A stretch of DNA of 48,937 nt from a virus, in the IMG/VR virus record IMGVR_UViG_3300032092_004479, positions 1 through 48,937 of that record; one strand, given 5' to 3'. The stretch's first letter is position 1; the number at the start of each line of letters is the position of its first letter. The position numbers and the translations under genes were made by a program. The notes under the pieces are model-generated. The model made no database searches. It was not told where the DNA came from and saw only the letters and a program-made list of their open reading frames with translations. Of the stretch, positions 33,123 through 41,515 are shown in pieces.

Positions 33123-33518
33123 TTAAATTGGTTCTTGGTCGTATCTTGCGTTTATAATTACCTTAACCATACCTTTATCTCCTGTAGTGTTATATCCTGG
33201 TCTCACAGTTGAGAACTTATCCCCCATTTGTTTGAAAGAAAGTATTTTATCAACTCTGAAAAGTCTCCACCCTGGTAAGGGTTGTTCCCCCTTGTATCCA
33301 GTATGTGATGCTCCTTCCTCATCCCAAGCTCGTAAAACAGGGTTATCCGCTTTACTATAACCAAAACAAACAGGTTCTATTTGTCTTAATCCTCTACCAC
33401 CTGGCTCATCACCATCATAATAAATCACCACTTTTTGCCTTTTCTTAATAGCGTCAACAATAGCATCAATCGAGGCTACTTCCAAAATAAGTGATTTGGT
33501 TATGTTGTAAAGTTTCAT
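33123..33518 (-). CDS. WYL-like small domain protein
   Basis: A 131-residue protein with residues 1-13 forming a helix ending I11-L12-E13, then a compact beta-rich domain: KVVIYYDGD, RQIEPVCFGYSK, VLRAWD and WRLFRVDKIL. These match WYL domains (Sm-like SH3-type fold), which in bacteria bind ligands such as nucleotides in transcription regulators. Here the domain stands alone with no helix-turn-helix. It overlaps the next gene by 1 base. A virion or regulatory role cannot be read from sequence. Confidence 0.72.
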   Translation of the reverse strand: MKLYNITKSLILEVASIDAIVDAIKKRQKVVIYYDGDEPGGRGLRQIEPVCFGYSKADNPVLRAWDEEGASHTGYKGEQPLPGWRLFRVDKILSFKQMGDKFSTVRPGYNTTGDKGMVKVIINARYDQEPI

Positions 33519-33814
33519 TACGCGGCTGGTGTCGTGTACGGATTATTTGCCTTATACTCATTAAAAGTGATTTCGGCCCTTCTTTCGATTATATCTTGAA
33601 TCGCTCCGGCTTGTTGATTATAAACATCTAAAAAGTCACCGGTGCCCTTACCTAAAAGGTCACCATCGGCGATTGCGTCTTTATTAACCGCAGAATATTC
33701 ATTTGCAGTTCTAGTATAATCATTTTTTGGTAATAATTTTTTTCTTTCCAAGTCAGCAATTTGAGATAACTCATTGCTTGGTTGGTCAAAATTTAAAGGT
33801 TCTCTTGCTGGCAT
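33518..33814 (-). CDS. Small unidentified protein of the WYL block
   Basis: A 98-residue acidic, helical protein starting MPAREPLNFDQPSN. It has no signal peptide or family match. It overlaps the WYL-like gene by 1 base and is 1 base from the 33816 gene, so it is tightly translated with them. Probably a small virion or assembly protein. Confidence 0.6.
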   Translation of the reverse strand: MPAREPLNFDQPSNELSQIADLERKKLLPKNDYTRTANEYSAVNKDAIADGDLLGKGTGDFLDVYNQQAGAIQDIIERRAEITFNEYKANNPYTTPAA

Positions 33815-33815
33815 A

Positions 33816-34286
33816 TTAAATTATTTTTTTAATTAAATCGTTTATCCTTTTAAGGTTTTCAGTTATTGCTACATTATAATTATCAACTGCTCGTCTATGT
33901 GATTGACTCGGTCTATTCATTGCCGATAAATCATCTTGTTCGTGTTCTTGGTTGTATTGATTAGGTAATACTTCAGATTTAACTTCTTTACCTAATTCAA
34001 TTCCATCTCTCATCGAACCTAAAGTATTATCAACCCACCCTTTAACGTAATGACCACCATTCAAAATAAACGGTAACTCATTTTCGTGTCCGTTAAAGTT
34101 ATCGAAAAAGTTTTTTATTCTTTTTAGTTGTTGATAAGTTACCTCTCCACTATCTCGTAGTTCCTTGTTTCTTTTATATCCTTCGGTTGAATCATCAGCC
34201 CCAACCGCAGCGTCGTGACACTGCCCTAAATACATTAGAACATCCTCTGGTAATGGTACTTTTTTTCCGTATAGGTCTTTATTCAC
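33816..34286 (-). CDS. Unidentified helical protein of the WYL block
   Basis: A 156-residue protein with YLGQCHDAAVGADDSTEGY, a basic middle and an ILNGGHYVKGWVDNTLGSMRDGI stretch. The C-terminus is a helix ending NLKRINDLIKKII. It overlaps the next upstream gene by 8 bases. No catalytic motif was recognised. Virion association is inferred from the block and its late promoter. Confidence 0.6.
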   Translation of the reverse strand: MNKDLYGKKVPLPEDVLMYLGQCHDAAVGADDSTEGYKRNKELRDSGEVTYQQLKRIKNFFDNFNGHENELPFILNGGHYVKGWVDNTLGSMRDGIELGKEVKSEVLPNQYNQEHEQDDLSAMNRPSQSHRRAVDNYNVAITENLKRINDLIKKII

Positions 34287-35121
34287 TTGATTTAAGAGCT
34301 TTAATAAGTTGGTTTATGCTAATTCCTTCACGCTCGGCTAATTTTTTAATTGATTGTAAATTTTTCATCAATATTTTGCTAACACCACTATCCTTACCCA
34401 TAACATCAGAATCATCTTTTGACTTTTTGGCTAAAATATCTTCGACCATTTTCATCATTGCTTGTTTCTGTTGTTCTTCGATTGTATCTTTTTCTGATAG
34501 TCTTTGTCTAACAAAGGCGCCTTTCTTTTTCTTTTTATCTAATTTAGGGTCTTTCCCTTGTTCTAATGCTCGTTCTTCAGCGTTGTCAGAACCCATTTGT
34601 TTTAATGTCTTAACAGTGTCTTTAAAATCTTTATCCTTTGTTTCTTCATAACCAAAAGCGTCCGAATAGTCAATCTCATTTACTACTTTACCATCCTTTT
34701 CTTCACTTTCACCCCAATATACACGATATCCTCTCGTAACAGGGTCATTAGTCACCCTTGACATGGCAACAGTTTGGTCAGTAGTTTTACGTGGATGTAG
34801 AGTCATATTTAAGAATGGTATTTTTGAATTTAAAAATGTGCCATCAGTATCAATCAATTCATCAACTTCACCACTTTTCTCAACATCTTTTAACCCCTTG
34901 TCAATTTCTTTTTTTGTTACTTTTTTACCTGAGTTTAAAAATCTATGAATTATTTTTTTTAACTTGTCTTCATGTTTTTTACTGAATTCTTTTTTCTCAT
35001 CTTTTTTTCTCGATTCGGATAAAGTATCTGCAACAGAATAATACAATGAAATTTTATCCCCTCTGTCCTTCAAGAAGAAATATAAATTGTTTTTAAAGTA
35101 TTCTTTGTTGTAACTAATCAT
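34279..35121 (-). CDS. Charged helical protein, head of the WYL block
   Basis: A 280-residue protein with a very high Lys/Asp/Glu content, long helical runs (about 35-80 and 165-235) and a central beta-like segment with RGYRVYWGES. No motif was recognised. A TATTTAT motif lies 12 nt upstream, and a matching one in opposite orientation serves the fibre gene at 35171. The composition resembles scaffold or internal proteins of phage heads. Function unknown. Confidence 0.62.
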   Translation of the reverse strand: MISYNKEYFKNNLYFFLKDRGDKISLYYSVADTLSESRKKDEKKEFSKKHEDKLKKIIHRFLNSGKKVTKKEIDKGLKDVEKSGEVDELIDTDGTFLNSKIPFLNMTLHPRKTTDQTVAMSRVTNDPVTRGYRVYWGESEEKDGKVVNEIDYSDAFGYEETKDKDFKDTVKTLKQMGSDNAEERALEQGKDPKLDKKKKKGAFVRQRLSEKDTIEEQQKQAMMKMVEDILAKKSKDDSDVMGKDSGVSKILMKNLQSIKKLAEREGISINQLIKALKSSE

Positions 35122-35133
35122 AGCTTTTTATCA

Positions 35134-35140
35134 ATAAATA
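35134..35140 (-). promoter_or_regulatory. TATTTAT motif, putative late promoter, minus strand
   Basis: The minus strand reads GTATTTATTG, 12 nt before the ATG at 35121. Together with 35154-35160 it forms a perfect 9-bp inverted repeat (35133-35141 and 35153-35161). Confidence 0.58.
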
Positions 35141-35153
35141 CTTCGACACAAGG

Positions 35154-35160
35154 TATTTAT
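35154..35160 (+). promoter_or_regulatory. TATTTAT motif, putative late promoter, plus strand
   Basis: The plus strand reads GTATTTATTTG, 10 nt before the ATG at 35171. It is the mirror image of the motif for the gene at 35121. Confidence 0.58.
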
Positions 35161-35170
35161 TTGAAAAAGT

Positions 35171-38100
35171 ATGGCGAGCCAAAATATTAATCAGTACGTG
35201 CCACCCAATTCATACCCAAAATTTGTGGTAGGCTCTACTGATATATCTTTAACTTCCGATAATACGGGTTTCAATCAGGAGGTTGTATTCTCCCCATACT
35301 TAATTGCCCAAACTTATGGTAACAAATTACCGATTTATATTGATATTAATGACCCGAACACCGTACAAAATGTAACTTTAGAATATGGTACGTACAGTCC
35401 ATATAACATTTTTATTTCACAAAATTATTATAATCCTTTTAGTGTTGATTTAGATTGTGAGCCTGAAGGTTCGTCATGCGATATTGGTCTAACAGGTATT
35501 GATAATGGTTTAGTTAGTGGAATGACAGGTCAGACCATTTATTTTACAAATGGTTTATTTGGGCCGGGATTAAAATTCAATAGGGAATATTTTGATAGAA
35601 GATTCAAAATGTTTCAGGTTACCGCTTATACTGATTCACCTAATGTAAGATTTTCAGGTTTTTCGGGTTCTGTGGCGTATGAAGTGGTAAGTAAATACGA
35701 TACGTTTGTTGGTAATTATCACGAATTATATGGTGGGTTTTATCAAGGATTTTATAAACTACACGGTTACGATTATGATGTTTTTCCTGAACGAGTAAAT
35801 AAAGGTTGGACGGTTGAAATGATATTGAAACCTCGACTTGTTAATGAGTATACTCCTGCTTCAGGTAAGACCACATTAAACCAAATATACCCCAATAACA
35901 AAAATATATTTTTCTATCTCGGGGCGAGAGCGGAAAATAAGTTTTATCACTATGCGGACGGCACTCCAAATTGTTACCCATTTTATAGTCGGGTAACGAC
36001 CGATTTAACTTGTATTGAGACTTGTGCTTGTTGTAACAAAACTGTAACTAATAGTAGGTGTATATATGTTTATCCGCCTCGCTCTGTTGGTGGTATTCAT
36101 GACCCTCATGCCAATTATGGATGTAATATTTGTAATGGGGATGCTTCGGTGTCTTCAAAATGTGGTTGTGGGTGCAACTTAACACCTTGTCAGACTTGCG
36201 GATGGGAATGTAGAACACACACTTGCAATAGTCTTATTTTACCCACACCTACTCCGACCCCATCGGCAACACCAGCCCCATCAAATTGTTTAATACCAAC
36301 ACCGTGTGAAGTTTGTACAACTTGTCAAACTTGCGATACTTGTAATGATTGTACTTATTCAGGTTTTTCATCTATAGAAGACACCTGTGAAAAAGACCCA
36401 AAATGGGATGCTATTTCTAACAACTTGGCATTTAGATTATGTGGTGACCCCAAGAATCCTCAAATAGGAATTCGTGTTCTAAGATTTACAGGTGATTGTG
36501 AAACTAGTGGTTCTTGCTCAACTAGTGGATTAACATTTGCAACAGGATATACAACAATAGATTATTGTTCTCCACCAATATATCCTTACTGTGAAGCGAT
36601 TAATCCGGCGTATTTAGATGTTGAGCACTGGTTTCAAGTCGACATTGTTTGGGAAAGAAATACATGGTTAGATTATTGTGATTTAAGATATAGAGGTGGA
36701 TTAGATGATATTACAGATACATTTTTATTACAATCACTTGCAAATAATTCAGTTGCGTTAATTGCGCCACCATATACTCGAGGTACCGAAGATTTAGAAG
36801 TAGATATAATAAACCTAAATGATAAATGGTTATTAGATTCTTATTTTAGAAAAGGTAAACTTAAAGTTTATGTAAACGGTAGAATAATCTACACCATTGA
36901 TGACTTTGAAGAAGTAATTCCTCGTGCGTTGAATACGGATAAGGAAAAACAAGTTGGTGTACCATTTAATATATCTTGGGGTGGTGGTACCCAAGGATTA
37001 CGGGAGAATTTGACCTTTACCGATTGTGCCGGAACTGCGGTTTATCAGCAGGACCCAGAATGTTTACCAACAATAGATTTTTCGGGTACATCGTTAAGTG
37101 GACTAACTACTAACATACTTTTAGAACAAAATTTTGCAGGTACTTTCGAAGGAGCGGTATCACAATTTAGAATGTATGTAGAACCTTTATCGGCACCTGA
37201 GGTTAAACACAACTTTGAATTGAGAATGGCCCAATTCCAAATGTTTAATCCTGATTGTCCTGACTGTAAAGTTTCGGCTTGTACAACCAATGACTTTACG
37301 TTTGTTATTGCTCCTGCAACTCCTACACCAACTCCTACTAATACTAAGACCCCTACTCCTACCCCAACATCGACAGTTACAAATACACCAACTCCAACAA
37401 ACACACCAACTAATTCGGTTACCCCAAGTATAACTCCAAGTGCAACTCGAACTCCGTCCGTAACACCAACATCAACAATAACACCAACAGTAACTAAGAC
37501 TAGTACACCAACTCCAACAGTCACTAAAACTGTTACCAGTACTCCTGAGCCTACAAATACTCAAACTAAAACTCCTACTAGAACAACTACAAATACTGCA
37601 ACCCCAACTAACACAGTAACAATAACAAAAACTCCTAAACCTACAACTACTCAAACTAAGACCCCAAGCGCAACCCCGTCTAATACTCCTACAACAACAC
37701 CAACTATAACTAATACTAGTACTCCTGAACCTACAAATACTGTAACTCCTACGGTAACTAATACGGTATCACAAACCGCAACTCAAACAAATACCTCAAC
37801 CCCTCCTAAAACACCGCAACCTACAACTACTAGTACCCCAACTCCGACTAAGACTCCGACCCCAACACCGACTAAGACTAAAACTCCGACCCCAACACCG
37901 ACAAGAACATCAACAAATACCGCAACCCCAACTACGACTACCACAAATACCGCAACCCCAACAAACACCAAAACTCCAACTCCAACAAGAACATCTACTG
38001 ATACTCCAGCACCAACTAAAACTCCAACTAAAACTCCAACAAAAACACCAACATTAACCCCAACACCTGAACCTACAGCGTCAGTTACTCCAACACCTAT

Positions 38101-39055
38101 ACCACAAAGAAGACCATCTACCCCAACACCAACAAAAACAACTACCCCAACCAAAACCCCAACTAAAACTCCACAATCAACCCCTCCACCAACAAAAACC
38201 GTTACTAAATCAGTTACCCCAACTAAATCCCCAACCGAAACAATTGAGCCAACTAGAACACAAACAAGTACACCAGAACCTACAAACACTCCAACTAAAA
38301 CACTAACACCAACAAAAACATCAACACCTTCTGCATATCCAACCGGTACACCATCGAGTACACCTGACCCAACAAGAACACCAACTAAATCTATCACACC
38401 TAGCGCTAGTATAACACCAAGTATTACACCATCACCAAGTGTTACTAAATCGGTAACTCCAACCAGAACCTCATCTCCGACTCCAACAGTTACTAAAACA
38501 GTTACCCCAACATTATCAGTGACACCATCAGTAAGTTCTTCAGTGACACCATCACCAAGTGTAACTAAAACAGTAACCCCAACAGTTAGTCCGACAATAA
38601 CAGTAACCCCAAGCCCAACAGTACCTTGTTGTACTGAATGGTTCTTATATGGTGGAGGAAGTGGTACAGGTACAACGTTTAGCGTACAATACTGTAATTC
38701 ACCGTCAGGTATTGTTACCGCGGCAACTCAGCAAACTGTATACATTTCTTGTGCGGTTAGAGTTATAATTATTAGTGGAAATGGTGAAGCTACGGCAAGT
38801 CCGGCTTGTGTATGTGCATCACCAACCCCAACTCCTACAGTAACTAGTACAGTAACACCTACAAGAACAGTAACACCTACAAGAACAGTAACACCTACAA
38901 GAACAGTAACGCCAACTAAGACCGTAACACCAACTAAGACACCAACTAAGACACCTACTCCGACACCAACAAGTGGATGTGATTACAAGCAATTCCAAAA
39001 TAATGATTGCTTTGATTTCATGAATAACGACGATTATAACTTTATGGATGATTAA
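35171..39055 (+). CDS. Giant fibre protein: lectin-like part, Cys-rich insert and Thr/Pro mucin-like stalk
   Basis: A 1294-residue protein. Residues about 1-260 and 480-700 look like a split concanavalin A/LamG-type lectin domain ([41 protein letters not shown]). A Cys-rich insert lies at about 275-410, with many CxxC pairs. Residues 714-1150 are an almost pure Thr/Pro stalk with Ser, Lys and Asn, followed by a small domain with five cysteines (1151-1215) and a shorter Thr/Pro tail. Such stalks resemble mucins and are plausible O-glycosylation targets. A TATTTAT motif precedes the gene. It is probably a long tail or head fibre. Confidence 0.78.
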   Translation: MASQNINQYVPPNSYPKFVVGSTDISLTSDNTGFNQEVVFSPYLIAQTYGNKLPIYIDINDPNTVQNVTLEYGTYSPYNIFISQNYYNPFSVDLDCEPEGSSCDIGLTGIDNGLVSGMTGQTIYFTNGLFGPGLKFNREYFDRRFKMFQVTAYTDSPNVRFSGFSGSVAYEVVSKYDTFVGNYHELYGGFYQGFYKLHGYDYDVFPERVNKGWTVEMILKPRLVNEYTPASGKTTLNQIYPNNKNIFFYLGARAENKFYHYADGTPNCYPFYSRVTTDLTCIETCACCNKTVTNSRCIYVYPPRSVGGIHDPHANYGCNICNGDASVSSKCGCGCNLTPCQTCGWECRTHTCNSLILPTPTPTPSATPAPSNCLIPTPCEVCTTCQTCDTCNDCTYSGFSSIEDTCEKDPKWDAISNNLAFRLCGDPKNPQIGIRVLRFTGDCETSGSCSTSGLTFATGYTTIDYCSPPIYPYCEAINPAYLDVEHWFQVDIVWERNTWLDYCDLRYRGGLDDITDTFLLQSLANNSVALIAPPYTRGTEDLEVDIINLNDKWLLDSYFRKGKLKVYVNGRIIYTIDDFEEVIPRALNTDKEKQVGVPFNISWGGGTQGLRENLTFTDCAGTAVYQQDPECLPTIDFSGTSLSGLTTNILLEQNFAGTFEGAVSQFRMYVEPLSAPEVKHNFELRMAQFQMFNPDCPDCKVSACTTNDFTFVIAPATPTPTPTNTKTPTPTPTSTVTNTPTPTNTPTNSVTPSITPSATRTPSVTPTSTITPTVTKTSTPTPTVTKTVTSTPEPTNTQTKTPTRTTTNTATPTNTVTITKTPKPTTTQTKTPSATPSNTPTTTPTITNTSTPEPTNTVTPTVTNTVSQTATQTNTSTPPKTPQPTTTSTPTPTKTPTPTPTKTKTPTPTPTRTSTNTATPTTTTTNTATPTNTKTPTPTRTSTDTPAPTKTPTKTPTKTPTLTPTPEPTASVTPTPIPQRRPSTPTPTKTTTPTKTPTKTPQSTPPPTKTVTKSVTPTKSPTETIEPTRTQTSTPEPTNTPTKTLTPTKTSTPSAYPTGTPSSTPDPTRTPTKSITPSASITPSITPSPSVTKSVTPTRTSSPTPTVTKTVTPTLSVTPSVSSSVTPSPSVTKTVTPTVSPTITVTPSPTVPCCTEWFLYGGGSGTGTTFSVQYCNSPSGIVTAATQQTVYISCAVRVIIISGNGEATASPACVCASPTPTPTVTSTVTPTRTVTPTRTVTPTRTVTPTKTVTPTKTPTKTPTPTPTSGCDYKQFQNNDCFDFMNNDDYNFMDD
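37310..38620 (+). repeat. Long Thr/Pro-coding low-complexity repeat
   Basis: About 1.3 kb encoding irregular TPT, TKT, TNT and TPS units. Synonymous codons for Thr and Pro vary along the stretch, so the pattern is kept at the protein level rather than by recent DNA duplication. Open frames on the opposite strand here are shadows. Confidence 0.85.
38851..38904 (+). repeat. Three perfect 18-bp tandem repeats
   Basis: The 18-mer AGTAACACCTACAAGAAC occurs three times in a row, coding for a repeated VTPTRT unit, within the second Thr/Pro stretch. Perfect copies suggest recent slippage and likely length variation. Confidence 0.85.
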
Positions 39056-39078
39056 TAATATTTAAAAAATAAAAAACT

Positions 39079-40596
39079 ATGGCTTATTTAACTAGTAGAA
39101 TTCCAGCACCGAGTGTTGCTTGTAATGATATATTACACATTGTAAAAACTACTGACACTTCTCAAAATCCTGCCGGTTCGTCGTTTAAGGCAACCGTAAG
39201 TCAATTATTTCAATGTTGTGTAAATGACTTTTATGTAAAAAATATTCATGGATGTAATACCGGAGATTTATTTGTACAACCTCTAGATGAAGGTGATGTA
39301 TTTTTTGGTGAAAATACCGCTGAAGATGGTTTTACAATCAAATTAGATGTTGGCGCCGCTGGAAGAACAAGATTAGGATTACATCAAAATAACCCAGGAT
39401 GGACAATCGATGCATATAGTTATGATGATAGACAAAGGTTGTTTTGGTATGATAATTTGGCATCAATTGCCGGTAATGCCTATGCCGACGTTGAATATTT
39501 TGCAATTTCAGGTGCCGGTGAATTAACAAGCGCAATTGTTGTATACGGACCAGGTGGTGCTAATGAAACAGTACAGGGGGCGGGTGGTATTGGTATGGGT
39601 TTTATAGGATTTGATTTTGTTACTAATGATACTATAGACGGATTTGGGGCACCTGGAGATGCTTTTATCGCTGCGGCAGGGTGTACTGAAAATCTAAATA
39701 TAATCAATGATAGAAGAAATGCGGCTTGTGATAGTTCTTCGGATAATATAAGATTTTATGCACACTATGGTGCCGAAGGTACTGATGCCATCCCAAATAT
39801 GCCTCATTTACATATTCATGGTAGAGCAAATGCAGTCTCAGAGCAAGGTGAAATTTGTGTTTATTGTATAGACCCAACAGAAAGACTTGATGTTAATGGT
39901 ACGATTAAAAGTAGAGTAAATTTAATTGTTGCGGGTGTTGCCGGAATTACTGGAAATACTACAATCAGTGGTAATTTATTTGTTGGGACAAACGCCGAAA
40001 TATCTGGAACTTTGGAAGTTGACGGTAACGAAACGTTAAATGGTGATTTATTTATGTTACCAAATAAAAAAATTGGCATCGGCACGATTTCCCCAACCGA
40101 GCAACTTGATTGTACTGCAAGTGCCAGATTTAGGTCTATCGGAGTAGGGGTGCCAAAAGATATTTTAAGAGTTACAGACAATGGTACTTTGACTATCAAC
40201 ACATCAGACGTTAGACTCAAAAAAAATATATCCACAATTGAAAACGCATTAGATAAAGTAATACAACTAAGAGGTGTAAATTTTACATGGATAGAAAATG
40301 AATCAATGGGTAACCGTTTAGGATTTATTGCTCAAGAAGTAAAGGAAGTTGTTCCTGATATGGCGTTTACCGTAGAAAGTACTGAGGATAAGATTATGGG
40401 AGTACATATTGATATGGTAGGTCCTTTACTTGTTGAAGCGGTTAAAGAACTAAATGAAAAAACAAAGTTAAAGGAATATACTCCAACATCAATTAGTGAC
40501 CCTTATGGTGAAAAAGGTGACCAAGTATTTGATGATAATTTTATGTATATAAAGACGGGAGAGGGATGGAAAAAATTTCCTCTAATGGATATCTAA
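39079..40596 (+). CDS. Tail fibre with S74 intramolecular chaperone
   Basis: A 505-residue fibre. The N-terminal part is Gly/Asn-rich, beta-structured, with scattered cysteines. Repeats such as NTTISGNLFVG and NLNGDLFM-type units lie at about 290-335, typical of beta-helical fibre shafts. From residue 375 a Peptidase_S74 domain begins: S376-DVRLK-K382, the self-cleaving Ser/Lys pair, through GFIAQEVKEVVP and LLVEAVKEL. The domain assists trimer folding and is then released. About 42 residues follow it, more than usual. A GNRA-looped bidirectional terminator follows directly. Confidence 0.88.
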   Translation: MAYLTSRIPAPSVACNDILHIVKTTDTSQNPAGSSFKATVSQLFQCCVNDFYVKNIHGCNTGDLFVQPLDEGDVFFGENTAEDGFTIKLDVGAAGRTRLGLHQNNPGWTIDAYSYDDRQRLFWYDNLASIAGNAYADVEYFAISGAGELTSAIVVYGPGGANETVQGAGGIGMGFIGFDFVTNDTIDGFGAPGDAFIAAAGCTENLNIINDRRNAACDSSSDNIRFYAHYGAEGTDAIPNMPHLHIHGRANAVSEQGEICVYCIDPTERLDVNGTIKSRVNLIVAGVAGITGNTTISGNLFVGTNAEISGTLEVDGNETLNGDLFMLPNKKIGIGTISPTEQLDCTASARFRSIGVGVPKDILRVTDNGTLTINTSDVRLKKNISTIENALDKVIQLRGVNFTWIENESMGNRLGFIAQEVKEVVPDMAFTVESTEDKIMGVHIDMVGPLLVEAVKELNEKTKLKEYTPTSISDPYGEKGDQVFDDNFMYIKTGEGWKKFPLMDI

Positions 40597-40599
40597 AAA

Positions 40600-40623
40600 A
40601 AACCCTCACGAAAGTGAGGGTTT
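40600..40623. terminator. Bidirectional terminator between convergent genes
   Basis: A 10-bp perfect stem (AAACCCTCAC / GTGAGGGTTT) with a GAAA tetraloop, A-rich on the left and T-rich on the right, between the plus gene ending at 40596 and the minus gene ending at 40627. It can stop both transcripts. Confidence 0.88.
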
Positions 40624-40626
40624 ATA

Positions 40627-41088
40627 TTATTTTCTGAATTTCTTCAGTAATTCTTCTTTGGTAATCTCAACCTTTTTTGGGGGAATCGGTTGAGATTTTT
40701 TGGATTCAACCACGTTTGGTTTTTCATCCACTTGTTGTTCCATTACCTGAACTCTCAATTTTGGTTTTTCATCCACTTGTTCGGCAACGACAACATTAAC
40801 TTTCTTATTTGTTTTAACATTAAACTCTGATGACCAAGGTTCAAAATAAACGTCATCAGCAATTACCTCAAGTCTCATTAAACCTTGAGAACCTTCGGGT
40901 AAGAAATGTTTAGTTTTTGGTATATTAACTTCACACACTCCGGTGTTTTCAATTTTGCCGTTAAACATATAAGTCATTTCATCAGTTTCAACAACCAATC
41001 TAACTTTTGACTTTGATAACGAAGTGCCTTCAATCTCAATATTACAATTGAATTTGTTTGGCTTATCAGTGTATAAATTGTAAATCAT
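40627..41088 (-). CDS. Unidentified beta-domain protein with repeated QVDEKP units
   Basis: A 153-residue protein. Residues 1-95 alternate beta strands (FNCNIEIEG, VRLVVETDE, LMRLEVIADD), suggesting an Ig- or C2-like fold. A linker with a repeated VDEKP element (two copies) follows, then a basic KKVEITKEELLKKFRK helix. No family was recognised. It has its own TATTTAT motif 4 nt upstream, although it is only 1 base from the upstream gene. A virion or assembly role is plausible. Confidence 0.65.
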   Translation of the reverse strand: MIYNLYTDKPNKFNCNIEIEGTSLSKSKVRLVVETDEMTYMFNGKIENTGVCEVNIPKTKHFLPEGSQGLMRLEVIADDVYFEPWSSEFNVKTNKKVNVVVAEQVDEKPKLRVQVMEQQVDEKPNVVESKKSQPIPPKKVEITKEELLKKFRK

Positions 41089-41089
41089 A

Positions 41090-41437
41090 CTAATAAATAT
41101 CTTTATCTTTTAAATTTACATTCACTTTGATAATTTTTTGTTCTTTCATTAGAACCTCAACATCTTTGAGTTTTACTTTAACCTTTTTGTTTTTTTGTTT
41201 ATTCATTCTTTGCTCAAATACAATCTCATTGACCTCCAATCTAACAAATAAACCAATTAAGGTCATCTTTTCATCTTGGGTCAGTGTTTTGAGTCGTTCT
41301 CTAACACGTTTTAAAGATTGCATACCACCGGCACCACCGACTATAATTTTTTCAATTATACATCCTTCGGCCCAAGTAAATGGAGTTTCTAACCATTTAA
41401 ACGGTGCATCATCCCAAGTGTAACAAATTGTTGCCAT
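41090..41437 (-). CDS. Unidentified 115-residue protein
   Basis: A small protein starting MATICYTWDDAPFKWLETPFTW (aromatic-rich), with a short Gly-rich turn and a basic helix with KKVKVKLKD repeats at the C-terminus. No motif was recognised. A TATTTAT motif lies 5 nt upstream, in a divergent region shared with the fibre gene at 41516. Confidence 0.62.
   Translation of the reverse strand: MATICYTWDDAPFKWLETPFTWAEGCIIEKIIVGGAGGMQSLKRVRERLKTLTQDEKMTLIGLFVRLEVNEIVFEQRMNKQKNKKVKVKLKDVEVLMKEQKIIKVNVNLKDKDIY
41093..41099 (-). promoter_or_regulatory. TATTTAT motif, putative late promoter element
   Basis: The minus strand reads GATATTTATTAG, 4 nt before the ATG at 41088 and inside the end of the gene 41090-41437. 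Confidence 0.48.
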
Positions 41438-41442
41438 TTAAT

Positions 41443-41449
41443 ATAAATA
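41443..41449 (-). promoter_or_regulatory. TATTTAT motif, putative late promoter, minus strand
   Basis: The minus strand reads GTTATTTATATT, 5 nt before the ATG at 41437. Confidence 0.48.
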
Positions 41450-41478
41450 ACCGTAAAGTTATAAAGTTAAAGTCATTC

Positions 41479-41485
41479 TATTTAT
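41479..41485 (+). promoter_or_regulatory. TATTTAT motif, putative late promoter, plus strand
   Basis: The plus strand reads CTATTTATAG, 30 nt before the ATG at 41516. With 41443-41449 it makes a second divergent pair. Confidence 0.5.
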
Positions 41486-41515
41486 AGTGTAGAAAGTTAT
41501 GTTAATTTTTTATCG

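Noticed and set aside
37045-38397. Open frames on the minus strand rich in Val/Gly through the Thr/Pro stalk region
   Set aside because: They are reverse-strand shadows of ACN/CCN codons in the stalk, with no start signal or protein-like composition.
37310-38970. Possible CRISPR array or minisatellite from repeated units
   Set aside because: Repeats are irregular, codon-phased and translate to Thr/Pro; there are no unique spacers of fixed length and no cas genes.
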